Source: an uncultured Lachnospiraceae bacterium
Lineage (GTDB): Bacteria > Bacillota > Clostridia > Lachnospirales > Lachnospiraceae
Assembly: GCA_949283905.1 (NCBI GenBank)
Contig: CASDUB010000267.1
Location: forward strand, 1 to 9,255
Length of the DNA stretch: 9,255 nt
Reading direction: 5' to 3'
Below are positions 1-7,426 of the stretch, in pieces. The position numbers and the translations under genes are program-made. Numbering within the stretch: position 1 is the stretch's first letter; each line of letters starts with the position of its first letter. The notes beneath the pieces were generated by a model, which saw nothing but the letters and a program-made list of their open reading frames with translations, had not been told where the DNA came from and ran no database searches.

Positions 1-3000
1 CTGCCGCAGGCGAGATGAAAGAGCGTATAAGAAAATCCCTTGAAAAATTCATTGCGGATGATCCTGAAAACGAACGTCTGAGAAAACAGGCGGTGCTGAT
101 ACACAACGCGCATATAAGTACGATTCATGGCTTTTGTTCCGACATTATAAAGAATTATTTTTATTATACGGATATAGATCCCATCTTTCGCATAATGGAT
201 GAGGGCGAAAGCAGGATAATGCAGTCTGATTGTATGCATGAGATCTTCGAAGAGGCTTTTGAAAACGGCGACAGAGATGTTCTTGAGTTCGCTCTTTCTT
301 ACGGAAGCGGTAAGAATACAAAAAATCTTGAAGATGAACTTCTGGAAATTTATAAAAAGATAATCGCCGAACCTTGGCCGGACGAATGGCTGAAACAGGC
401 AAAGGAAAGATGGACTTATGATCCCGATGAAGATTTCGGGAGTTCGGAACTTATACAAAAATGCATCGAACTGGTAAAAACAAACTTAAACGGAGCGAAG
501 CTGTATGCTCAGAAAAATCTCGAAATGGCAGAAAACGGCCTTGAGAGATATATTCCGGTTATGGAAGCGGATCTGAAGCTTATAGAAGAACTGCTGTCAA
601 ATAATACCTTTGAAGAACTTAAGAACAGTTTTGACAATATTAAATTTGAGGCGAAGCCGCGAAAAAATAAAAACATAATCGAAGACGAAGAAGCTGTCGG
701 AAAACTTTTTGCCCGCCGTGAAGTGTTAAAGAGTCTTATAAACAAAAAGACGAAAGAAAAATATATGAATACTTCATTAAAAGAAATAGAGGAAGAAGTC
801 AAGGGGTGCTCGGGGTATATTTATACGCTGTGCGGGATTCTGGAGTCTTTTATGAAGCGCTTTTCCGAAAGAAAAAGGAAAAGTAATCTGATGGATTACA
901 GTGATCTTGAACATTTTGCCCTTGATATCCTTGTAAAGAGAAATGAAGACGGCACAAAGTCGCGTACTGACGCCGCCAGGGAAATAGCAGCGGGATTCGA
1001 TCAGATAATCACGGATGAATATCAGGACAGCAACGATATTCAGGAGATGATACTAAGCTGTGTTTCCGGTAACGAAGAGGGCATAAACAATCGGTTTATG
1101 GTCGGCGATATCAAACAGTCGATTTACGGTTTCAGAAATGCGCGTCCGGAGATCTTTACGGGTAAATACAAAGAATACAGCTCGGATTCTGAAAAAAGCG
1201 AAGTGATAAATCTTTCGCGAAATTATCGGAGCAGAAGACAGGTTGTCGATACGGTCAATCTTTTCTTTAAGAAGATGATGTCGGAGAAATTCGGCGGAGC
1301 AGAATACGATGAAAACCAACAGCTCAACTGCGGAGCGTCATTTCCCGAGCAGGAGGATGAAAGTATCTATAACACGGAGCTTCTTATACTTGACAGAAAA
1401 GATCCGGATATAGAAAACAGCAAAAATAAAATAGAAGCTATAGAGGCAGAGGCTTCTATGGCGGCGCAGAAAATAATCGAATTAAAAAAAGGATTCAAAG
1501 TCTGGGATCGCGACAAAGAAGAGTATAGAGAATTCAGATACAGCGACTGTGCTATTCTTGTAAGATCTACTTCGGATTATTTTGAGATATTTTCAAGAGT
1601 GCTGCAGAACAGGGATATACCGGTGACGGCAGAATCAAGAACAGGATATTTTTCTAAAGTTGAAGTTCAGGTATTGCTTAATTTCCTTCGGATTCTTGAC
1701 AATCCGCTGCAGGATATTCCCCTTGCGTCTGTTTTAATGTCGCAGATCGCAGGACTTACGTCCGAAGACATGGCATCTGTCAGGATTTACACTGCGGACG
1801 GCAGCTTATATCAGGCGTGCCTTAAATATATGGAATCCGACAGAGATGACGGCGTATGCAGAAAATTAAAAAGATTTTTTGAGAATTATGGATATCTGCG
1901 AAAAAAAGCCGCATATTCATCGGTGAGCGGAATTATAGCGGATATTTTCAGGACTACCGGTTATCGTACTTATACAGCAGCCATGCCGGGCGGAACACAG
2001 AGATCTGCAAATCTCGACATCCTTATGCAGAAGGCTGACGATTACGAAAAGACAAGCTATAAGGGACTTTTTAACTTTATAAGATATATTGAGGAACTTA
2101 AGAAAGGTTCTGAAGATTTCGGAGAAGCTTCTGTTTTTACCGAAAATACGGACGCTGTCAGGCTGATGACGATTCACAAGAGCAAGGGCCTTGAATTTCC
2201 TGTTGTATTCTTAAGCGGCATAGGAAAGAAATTTAATTTCAAGGATACGCAGAAAAATATCCTCGTACATAAAGAACTCGGATTCGGAATTGACTGGGTT
2301 GATTTTGAAAAAGGAAAGAAAAAGAAAAGCTTTTACAAAAAACTTGTCGGAAGTTCAATTAAAAATGACAGTCTCAGTGAAGAACTCAGAGTTCTCTATG
2401 TCGCCATGACAAGAGCAAAGGAAAAACTGATTATAACTCATATGTCGGCGGACCTTGAAAAAGAAATAGAAAAATCTCTTGCCGACTCAGATCTTTGGAG
2501 AGAAAAAGCCTCTGAAGCGGCTCTGTTATCGGCTGACGGATTCAGCAGATGGATATTGCCGGCTTTGACTGAGTATTCATGTTTTGAGAATGTTTTAAAT
2601 TGGGCGAAAAACGGCAATGAGGTTAACGATTCATACAGAGGAGCAAAGGCATGTGATTTTATAGACATAAGTATCGTAAGCGTTGATAAACTTATTCGCG
2701 GTGAAGCTGAAGAAATAAGAAGGATAAATGAAAACCTGTCATATATTCCGACGCGCGATAACGCCCGTGTATATGACGTGTCCGTCAACGAAAAACTTGC
2801 CGAGATATTCGGATTTGAATACGCATATAAAGCCGCGGTATCCACGCCGGAAAAAGTGAGCGTATCGGAATTAAAAAAGAGAAAATACGAGGAAGATGAT
2901 CAGGAAACGTTGGATCTTGAAAATGAAGAAAAGCTGATCTCTCCTTATGTTCCGGAATTTATAAGCAGCAAAGAAAGCAGGCTTTCAGGCGCGGCAAAGG

Positions 3001-3539
3001 GAACGGCGTATCATTTGTTCTGGAAATATCTTGACTACGGCATGCTGCCTGATCCGATACAGGAGGCGGGAGAAAAAGAGCTTTATGCAGCGCTTCTCAA
3101 TATGAGGGAAGATTTTGTAAAGAGACATTATCTGACACGGGAAGAGGCTGACAGTATATACTTAAAAGATATGACGGCTTTTCTTAAGTCGGAGATCGGA
3201 CAGCGTATGCAAAAAGCGGCTGTTGAAAACAGACTATTCCGTGAACGTGCCTTTACCATGAGTTTCCCGGCAGACCGGTTAAATGAAGATTGGAGCCCCG
3301 TGGAAGATGTTCTGGTACAGGGTATAATCGATGCGTACTTTATTGAAGATGGAGAAATAGTTCTCGTTGATTATAAAACTGATCATTTTGCGGGAGAAGA
3401 TGAACTTATCAGCAGATATCATAAACAGTTATCTATTTATAGAGAAGTATTATCAAAAAGTATAGAAAAAAAAGTAAAAGAAATTATGATATATTCGACT
3501 GAACTGCAAAATTGTGTTAAAATAACAGAGACTGAATAG
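1..3539 (+). CDS. addA: ATP-dependent helicase/nuclease subunit A (AddA), 5'-truncated
   Basis: This is the large subunit of the AddAB helicase-nuclease, which resects double-strand DNA ends and prepares them for RecA. The reading frame is open to the left edge. Codons from position 3 read A-A-G-E before the first methionine at 15, matching the family motif NAAAxEM, so that ATG is internal and Walker A is missing. Numbering from it, I see STIHGFC (35-41), DYSDLE (from 294), helicase motif II DEYQD (334-338), VGDIKQSIYGFRN (363-375), the NYR motif (403-405), motif V MTIHKSKGLEF (from 718) and motif VI EELRVLYVAMTRAKEKL (from 789). The C-terminal RecB-type nuclease looks intact: H1000 in GTAYH, D1106 in GIID, D1119-Y-K1121 and the QxxxY-like Q1138/Y1142. 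The 1178 visible residues plus a short missing N-terminus fit the usual length of about 1200. addB is presumably upstream, outside the window. Stop is TAG. Confidence 0.96.
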   Translation, partial: AAGEMKERIRKSLEKFIADDPENERLRKQAVLIHNAHISTIHGFCSDIIKNYFYYTDIDPIFRIMDEGESRIMQSDCMHEIFEEAFENGDRDVLEFALSYGSGKNTKNLEDELLEIYKKIIAEPWPDEWLKQAKERWTYDPDEDFGSSELIQKCIELVKTNLNGAKLYAQKNLEMAENGLERYIPVMEADLKLIEELLSNNTFEELKNSFDNIKFEAKPRKNKNIIEDEEAVGKLFARREVLKSLINKKTKEKYMNTSLKEIEEEVKGCSGYIYTLCGILESFMKRFSERKRKSNLMDYSDLEHFALDILVKRNEDGTKSRTDAAREIAAGFDQIITDEYQDSNDIQEMILSCVSGNEEGINNRFMVGDIKQSIYGFRNARPEIFTGKYKEYSSDSEKSEVINLSRNYRSRRQVVDTVNLFFKKMMSEKFGGAEYDENQQLNCGASFPEQEDESIYNTELLILDRKDPDIENSKNKIEAIEAEASMAAQKIIELKKGFKVWDRDKEEYREFRYSDCAILVRSTSDYFEIFSRVLQNRDIPVTAESRTGYFSKVEVQVLLNFLRILDNPLQDIPLASVLMSQIAGLTSEDMASVRIYTADGSLYQACLKYMESDRDDGVCRKLKRFFENYGYLRKKAAYSSVSGIIADIFRTTGYRTYTAAMPGGTQRSANLDILMQKADDYEKTSYKGLFNFIRYIEELKKGSEDFGEASVFTENTDAVRLMTIHKSKGLEFPVVFLSGIGKKFNFKDTQKNILVHKELGFGIDWVDFEKGKKKKSFYKKLVGSSIKNDSLSEELRVLYVAMTRAKEKLIITHMSADLEKEIEKSLADSDLWREKASEAALLSADGFSRWILPALTEYSCFENVLNWAKNGNEVNDSYRGAKACDFIDISIVSVDKLIRGEAEEIRRINENLSYIPTRDNARVYDVSVNEKLAEIFGFEYAYKAAVSTPEKVSVSELKKRKYEEDDQETLDLENEEKLISPYVPEFISSKESRLSGAAKGTAYHLFWKYLDYGMLPDPIQEAGEKELYAALLNMREDFVKRHYLTREEADSIYLKDMTAFLKSEIGQRMQKAAVENRLFRERAFTMSFPADRLNEDWSPVEDVLVQGIIDAYFIEDGEIVLVDYKTDHFAGEDELISRYHKQLSIYREVLSKSIEKKVKEIMIYSTELQNCVKITETE

Positions 3540-3607
3540 ATATATAACAGGATTTCAAAAGAGTAAGACACAGAGAAATTTTGCTGTTTATCTATCAATA
3601 AACATAC

Positions 3608-3613
3608 AGGAGA
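3608..3613 (+). promoter_or_regulatory. Shine-Dalgarno site of the aminotransferase gene
   Basis: AGGAGA lies 8 bases before the ATG at 3622, a good ribosome binding site that fixes this start. The remaining 82-base gap after addA shows no clear promoter and no hairpin followed by a T-run, so read-through from addA is likely. Confidence 0.8.
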
Positions 3614-3621
3614 CAGACAAT

Positions 3622-4803
3622 ATGTATTCAGAAGAGATGTACGGATACGGAGCTCAGAGCTCTGTTATACGTGAGATATTTGCGTATGGTATGGCGCGTA
3701 AAGAGGAGATCGGCGCCGATAATGTATTTGATTTTTCGATAGGAAATCCGTCAGTGGAACCTCCTAAAGAAGTTACGGAAGCTTTTATTGAACTTCTCAA
3801 TACGAAAGCGCCCCTTGAACTTCACGGATATACTCCGGGACCCGGGGATATGTCGGTTCGTGAAGCTATCGCGGAGGATCTGAACAAACGATACGGAACT
3901 TCATTTAAAGGGACAAACTTTTATATGACATGCGGCGCTGCCGCAGCGCTTAAGATAACTCTTACGGCGCTTTTTGAAGATGGAGACGAAGCGCTGACGC
4001 TTACTCCGTTCTTCCCGGAATATACGGTATTCGCCAAGACAGCCGGTTATAAATTTATTCCGGTAAAATCAGACGCTGATACTTTCCAGCCTGATATAAA
4101 TAACCTTGAGGCTGCCATAACAGATAAAACAAAATGCATTATATTAAATTCTCCGAATAACCCTTCGGGAGTTATTTATACGGAAGACAGCATAAAAAAG
4201 GTAGCCGGACTTCTTGAGAAAAAAGAAAAAGAATACGGCCATCCTATATTTATTATTTCGGATGAACCGTACAGAGAGCTTACTTACGGAACCGAAGTTC
4301 CGTTTATAACAAAATACTACGCGAACACGATAGTATGCTATTCATACAGCAAATCATTTTCGCTTCCGGGAGAGCGTATCGGTTATATATGCGTTCCGGA
4401 TGAAGTGGCTGAAAGCAAAATGATCTACGCCGCAGTATGCGGAGCGGGAAGAGCGCTCGGATATGTATGCGCTCCGAGCATGCTTCAGAAAGTTGTTGAA
4501 AAATGCGTAAGCTCGAGACCTGCTCTTGATACATACAAAAAGAACAGGGATCTTCTCTACAATGCGCTTTCCGAGTACGGATACAAATGCATTTATCCGG
4601 ACGGAGCCTTTTACCTCTGTGTAAAAGCCCTTGAAGAAGACGCGGAGGCTTTTGCCGAAAAAGCAAAAAAATACGAACTTCTCGTTGTACCGGGAGACAG
4701 TTTCAGCGCGCCGGGATATGTAAGGGTTTCTTATTGTGTAAGTACTGAGATGATCGAAAGATCATTACCTGCATTTAAAAAACTTATAGAAAACTACAAA
4801 TGA
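3622..4803 (+). CDS. PLP-dependent aminotransferase, aspartate-aminotransferase-like (class I/II)
   Basis: A fold-type I aminotransferase of 393 residues, a normal length. It should move an amino group between an amino acid and a 2-oxo acid using pyridoxal phosphate in the cytoplasm. Family landmarks are all present: GNPS near residue 41, CGAAAALK (phosphate-binding region, about 109-116), NSPNNPSG (176-183), DEPYREL from D214 (pyridine nitrogen) with Y217, the Schiff-base lysine K244 in YSYSKSFSLPGERIGY, R252 of that motif, and C-terminal R368 in VRVSYC, which would bind the substrate carboxylate. The overall sequence, especially the N-terminal SSVIREIF and the HGYTPGPGD segment, resembles the clostridial group I remember as PRK06836. 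The substrate cannot be read from the sequence; aspartate is only the default family guess. It sits 24 bases before trpS, probably in the same transcript. Confidence 0.92.
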   Translation: MYSEEMYGYGAQSSVIREIFAYGMARKEEIGADNVFDFSIGNPSVEPPKEVTEAFIELLNTKAPLELHGYTPGPGDMSVREAIAEDLNKRYGTSFKGTNFYMTCGAAAALKITLTALFEDGDEALTLTPFFPEYTVFAKTAGYKFIPVKSDADTFQPDINNLEAAITDKTKCIILNSPNNPSGVIYTEDSIKKVAGLLEKKEKEYGHPIFIISDEPYRELTYGTEVPFITKYYANTIVCYSYSKSFSLPGERIGYICVPDEVAESKMIYAAVCGAGRALGYVCAPSMLQKVVEKCVSSRPALDTYKKNRDLLYNALSEYGYKCIYPDGAFYLCVKALEEDAEAFAEKAKKYELLVVPGDSFSAPGYVRVSYCVSTEMIERSLPAFKKLIENYK

Positions 4804-4811
4804 CATTAATT

Positions 4812-4818
4812 GGAGAGG
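4812..4818 (+). promoter_or_regulatory. Shine-Dalgarno site that decides the trpS start
   Basis: GGAGAGG lies 9 bases before the ATG at 4828. An in-frame TTG at 4810 overlaps this site and would have to be translated through it, so the ATG is the better start. The site begins only 8 bases after the preceding stop codon. Confidence 0.85.
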
Positions 4819-4827
4819 TTACATAAA

Positions 4828-5835
4828 ATGATTAACGATAAAAAAGTTTTGTTTTCGGGAATGCAGGCAACAGGAAATCTTACTCTTGGAAACTATCTCG
4901 GAGCATTAAAAAACTGGATAACACTCAGCGATGAATATGAATGCTTCTACAGTGTGGTAGACATGCATTCGATAACTGTAAGACAGGATCCGGCTACATT
5001 AAGGAAAAGAGCGAGAAATCTCCTCACTCTTTATATATCCGCAGGTCTTGATCCTGAAAAGAACTGTATTTATTATCAGTCCCATGTATCGGGACATGCA
5101 GAGCTTGCCTGGATACTGAACTGCTTTACTTATATGGGAGAGCTTAACAGAATGACGCAGTTTAAAGATAAAGCCGCGAAACACGCCGATAATATAAACG
5201 CAGGACTTTTCACATATCCTGTGCTTATGGCGGCGGATATCCTGCTTTATCAGACAGATGTGGTTCCTGTCGGTATCGACCAGATGCAGCATCTTGAACT
5301 GACAAGAAACATAGCGGAAAGATTTAACAATATTTACGGTGATGTATTTACGGTGCCCGAAGCTTATATCGGAAAAGTCGGAGCTAAGATCATGAGTCTT
5401 CAGGATCCGACAAAGAAAATGTCTAAATCCGATGAAAATCCGAACGGAAGCATCTATCTCATGGACGATGCAGATACGGTAATGCGCAAATGCAAGAGAG
5501 CCGTTACAGATTCTGAAGGATGCATCAGATATACCGACGAACAGCCGGGTCTTAAGAACCTTATAAATATTTACTGCGCATGCAGCGGAAAAACGGCTGA
5601 CGAAGCCGTAAAAGAATTTGAAGGCCAGGGCTACGGAGTATTTAAAGAGGCTGTGGGCGAGTCGGTAAACGCTATTCTTCAGCCGCTTCAGGCTAAGATG
5701 AAAGAGCTTGAAAAAGAAAAAGGCTATATTGATAAGATCATCAAGGAAAATGCCGAGAAAGCTCAGTATTACGCAAACAAAACGCTGCGTAAAGTACAGA
5801 AGAAAGTAGGTTTCCCCGAGAGACCGAGAATCTGA
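4828..5835 (+). CDS. trpS: Tryptophan--tRNA ligase (tryptophanyl-tRNA synthetase)
   Basis: Charges tRNA-Trp with tryptophan in two ATP-dependent steps; cytoplasmic homodimer of class Ic. The protein from ATG 4828 is 335 residues, typical for the bacterial enzyme, and begins close to the conserved FSGMQATGNLTLGNY block. The HIGH-equivalent is TLGN (19-22). The substrate pocket block YPVLMAADILLYQTD starts at Y130; its D137 aligns with D132 of the Geobacillus enzyme, which reads the indole nitrogen. QHLELTRNIAERFN follows. The KMSKS loop is an exact KMSKS at 197-201. The GIDQMQ stretch, where many homologues read GEDQKQ, is a minor variant. Firmicute trpS genes are often controlled by a T-box, but only 24 bases separate this gene from the aminotransferase, so no T-box fits here; any such element would be upstream of the operon. 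A longer form from TTG 4810 is unlikely because of the ribosome binding site. Confidence 0.96.
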   Translation: MINDKKVLFSGMQATGNLTLGNYLGALKNWITLSDEYECFYSVVDMHSITVRQDPATLRKRARNLLTLYISAGLDPEKNCIYYQSHVSGHAELAWILNCFTYMGELNRMTQFKDKAAKHADNINAGLFTYPVLMAADILLYQTDVVPVGIDQMQHLELTRNIAERFNNIYGDVFTVPEAYIGKVGAKIMSLQDPTKKMSKSDENPNGSIYLMDDADTVMRKCKRAVTDSEGCIRYTDEQPGLKNLINIYCACSGKTADEAVKEFEGQGYGVFKEAVGESVNAILQPLQAKMKELEKEKGYIDKIIKENAEKAQYYANKTLRKVQKKVGFPERPRI

Positions 5836-5838
5836 AAT

Positions 5839-7362
5839 ATGAACAATAAACTAAAAGCATATATAGATGTATTAGAGGCAAATGATCTGATCAAAGATAT
5901 CAAATGCGGCGGATTTGAAGATACGTTGATCAAACAGATAACATACGATTCAAAAGCCGTAAAAAGCGGATGTCTTTTCGCATGCAAAGGCGCGGCTTTT
6001 AAGAAACAGTATCTTGAAGACGCTGTGAAAAACGGCGCTGTATGTTATGTGAGTGAAATCGATTATGAGATCGAAAATGCGGCGGCGATCATTGTAAATG
6101 ACATAAGAAGGGCCATGCCTTATATAGCTCAGCTGCATTACGATATTCCTGATGATTTTTACTGCATAGGCATAACCGGAACAAAAGGAAAGACGACAAC
6201 GGCTTATTATCTTAAAGCCGTATTCGACGAATACATGGCTGAAATTGAGAAGCCGGAAGTCGGTTTTATGACTACCGTCGAGACATACGACGGAAAAGAA
6301 CGCATAAGCAGCGGTATAACGACTCCCGAATCATTCGAGATTTACAGGCATTTCAGAAATGCTTATGATTCCGGCATCAGACATATGATAATGGAGTTTT
6401 CAAGTCAGGCTCTAAAGTACAGGCGTGTTCAGGGAATAGAGTTGGAAACGGCGATCTTTCTGAATATATCGGAAGACCATATAAGTCCCATCGAACATCC
6501 TGATTTTAATGATTACTTCGAGTCAAAACTTAAGATTTTCTCCCAGTGCAAAAAAGCCATTATATGTGCCGATTCAATGCATTTTGGAAAGATAAGAAAA
6601 GCTGCGGAAAATGCTTCCGAGATCATAACTTTCGGTATCGACAACGAAGCCGATATCAAAGCTTACGATATAAGATCTCTGGGCGACAGGACTGCTTTCT
6701 CGGTTGATATCGCCGGAGAAAAAGACGAATTTGTACTCAATATGAGGGGCAAGTTCAATATTGAAAACGCCCTTGCGGCGATAGCCGTCGCAAAACATTT
6801 TAATATTCCGATGGAAGACGTGAAAACAGCCCTCGGAAGAGTTTCTGTTCCGGGAAGGGTGGAGGAATACCACAGCAAAGACGAAAAAGTGCATGCGATA
6901 GTCGATTATGCGCACAACGGCTTCAGTTTCAGAAGTATTATAGGCACCGCAAAAGAATGCTGGCCGGGAAGCCGCATAGTTACTGTTTTCGGATGTCCCG
7001 GAGGAAAAGCATTAAACAGAAGAAAAGATATGGGAACGGCAGCAGGAGAAATGAGCGATTATATTTATCTTACGGCCGACGATCCCGCAAAAGAAAAGAT
7101 TGAGGATATCTGTGCGGATATAGGAACCTACATCGATGTTACGGGCTGCAAATATTCGGTTATTTCGGACAGGGTTGAAGCAATCAAAACAGCAATAATG
7201 AAATCAGATATTCCGACTGTAGTGCTCGTTCTTGGAAAAGGATGCGAAAAAGCACAAAAAACAGCAAATGGAATAGAACCTTATGTTTCCGATGCGTCTG
7301 CAGTTAAGGAAGCGTTAAGAGAATATAATGATACCAGGGGCAAAAGATCTGAGCCCACATGA
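5839..7362 (+). CDS. murE: MurE-family UDP-MurNAc-tripeptide synthetase, resembling the L-lysine-adding type
   Basis: A three-domain Mur ligase of 507 residues that should add the third residue to UDP-MurNAc-L-Ala-D-Glu in the cytoplasm, using ATP. Landmarks: N-terminal uridine-binding domain with ITYDSKAVKSGCLFACKG (about 34-51), P-loop GTKGKTT (114-120), MEFSSQA with E186, NISEDHISPIEHP (209-221), K230 at the carbamylated-lysine position, GKFNIENALAA (304-314), PGRVE (338-342), VDYAHN (355-360) and GKGCE (466-470). Where mDAP-adding enzymes carry DNPR, this protein has DDPA (414-417), and its GTKGKT and HISPIEHP blocks look, from memory, like the lysine-adding enzymes of Gram-positive cocci. 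The third residue is therefore uncertain, and it may be a paralogue of a housekeeping murE elsewhere. The start lies 3 bases after the trpS stop with only a weak GAGA at 5826-5829, suggesting translational coupling. Confidence 0.85.
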   Translation: MNNKLKAYIDVLEANDLIKDIKCGGFEDTLIKQITYDSKAVKSGCLFACKGAAFKKQYLEDAVKNGAVCYVSEIDYEIENAAAIIVNDIRRAMPYIAQLHYDIPDDFYCIGITGTKGKTTTAYYLKAVFDEYMAEIEKPEVGFMTTVETYDGKERISSGITTPESFEIYRHFRNAYDSGIRHMIMEFSSQALKYRRVQGIELETAIFLNISEDHISPIEHPDFNDYFESKLKIFSQCKKAIICADSMHFGKIRKAAENASEIITFGIDNEADIKAYDIRSLGDRTAFSVDIAGEKDEFVLNMRGKFNIENALAAIAVAKHFNIPMEDVKTALGRVSVPGRVEEYHSKDEKVHAIVDYAHNGFSFRSIIGTAKECWPGSRIVTVFGCPGGKALNRRKDMGTAAGEMSDYIYLTADDPAKEKIEDICADIGTYIDVTGCKYSVISDRVEAIKTAIMKSDIPTVVLVLGKGCEKAQKTANGIEPYVSDASAVKEALREYNDTRGKRSEPT

Positions 7363-7390
7363 GCTTGCTCATAAGTTTGGGGTTTGCCCT
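7337..7390 (+). other. Nested imperfect hairpin across the murE stop and glgA leader
   Basis: Three stacked arms can pair. The outer arm is GGGCAAA (7338-7344) with TTTGCCC (7383-7389), extended by a G-T pair at 7337/7390. The middle arm is CCCA (7354-7357) with TGGG (7378-7381). The inner arm is ATGAG (7359-7363) with CTCAT (7368-7372), where the perfect repeat is ATGAGC-TT-GCTCAT. The murE stop at 7360-7362 lies in the inner arm. No T-run follows, so it is not a standard intrinsic terminator. It might attenuate read-through, stabilise an RNA end or affect glgA translation; the role is unknown. Confidence 0.45.
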
Positions 7391-7415
7391 AAATATCAAC
7401 ATTAATAAATATGCG

Positions 7416-7421
7416 AGGTGA
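7416..7421 (+). promoter_or_regulatory. Shine-Dalgarno site that decides the glgA start
   Basis: AGGTGA lies 5 bases before the ATG at 7427. An in-frame GTG at 7418 lies inside this site, so the ATG is preferred; it also places the start directly before the conserved MIKVLIATSE block. Confidence 0.8.
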
Positions 7422-7426
7422 AGAGT

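Noticed and set aside
15..17. ATG at 15 as the true addA start
   Set aside because: The frame is open to the window edge, and the preceding codons match the NAAAxEM motif of AddA, so the gene begins upstream.
3540..3621. Promoter or terminator between addA and the aminotransferase gene
   Set aside because: TTGCTG at 3581 has no -10 box at proper spacing, and no hairpin with a T-run is present.
3935..3949. GC-rich near-palindrome GCGCTGC-C-GCAGCGC in the aminotransferase gene
   Set aside because: It encodes the conserved alanine-rich cofactor-binding segment; repeated alanine codons readily produce such symmetry.
4810..4827. TTG at 4810 as the trpS start
   Set aside because: It overlaps the GGAGAGG ribosome binding site that serves the ATG at 4828, and the six extra residues are not part of the family's N-terminus.
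7418..7426. GTG at 7418 as the glgA start
   Set aside because: It lies inside the AGGTGA ribosome binding site; the ATG at 7427 has proper spacing and begins the conserved N-terminal block.
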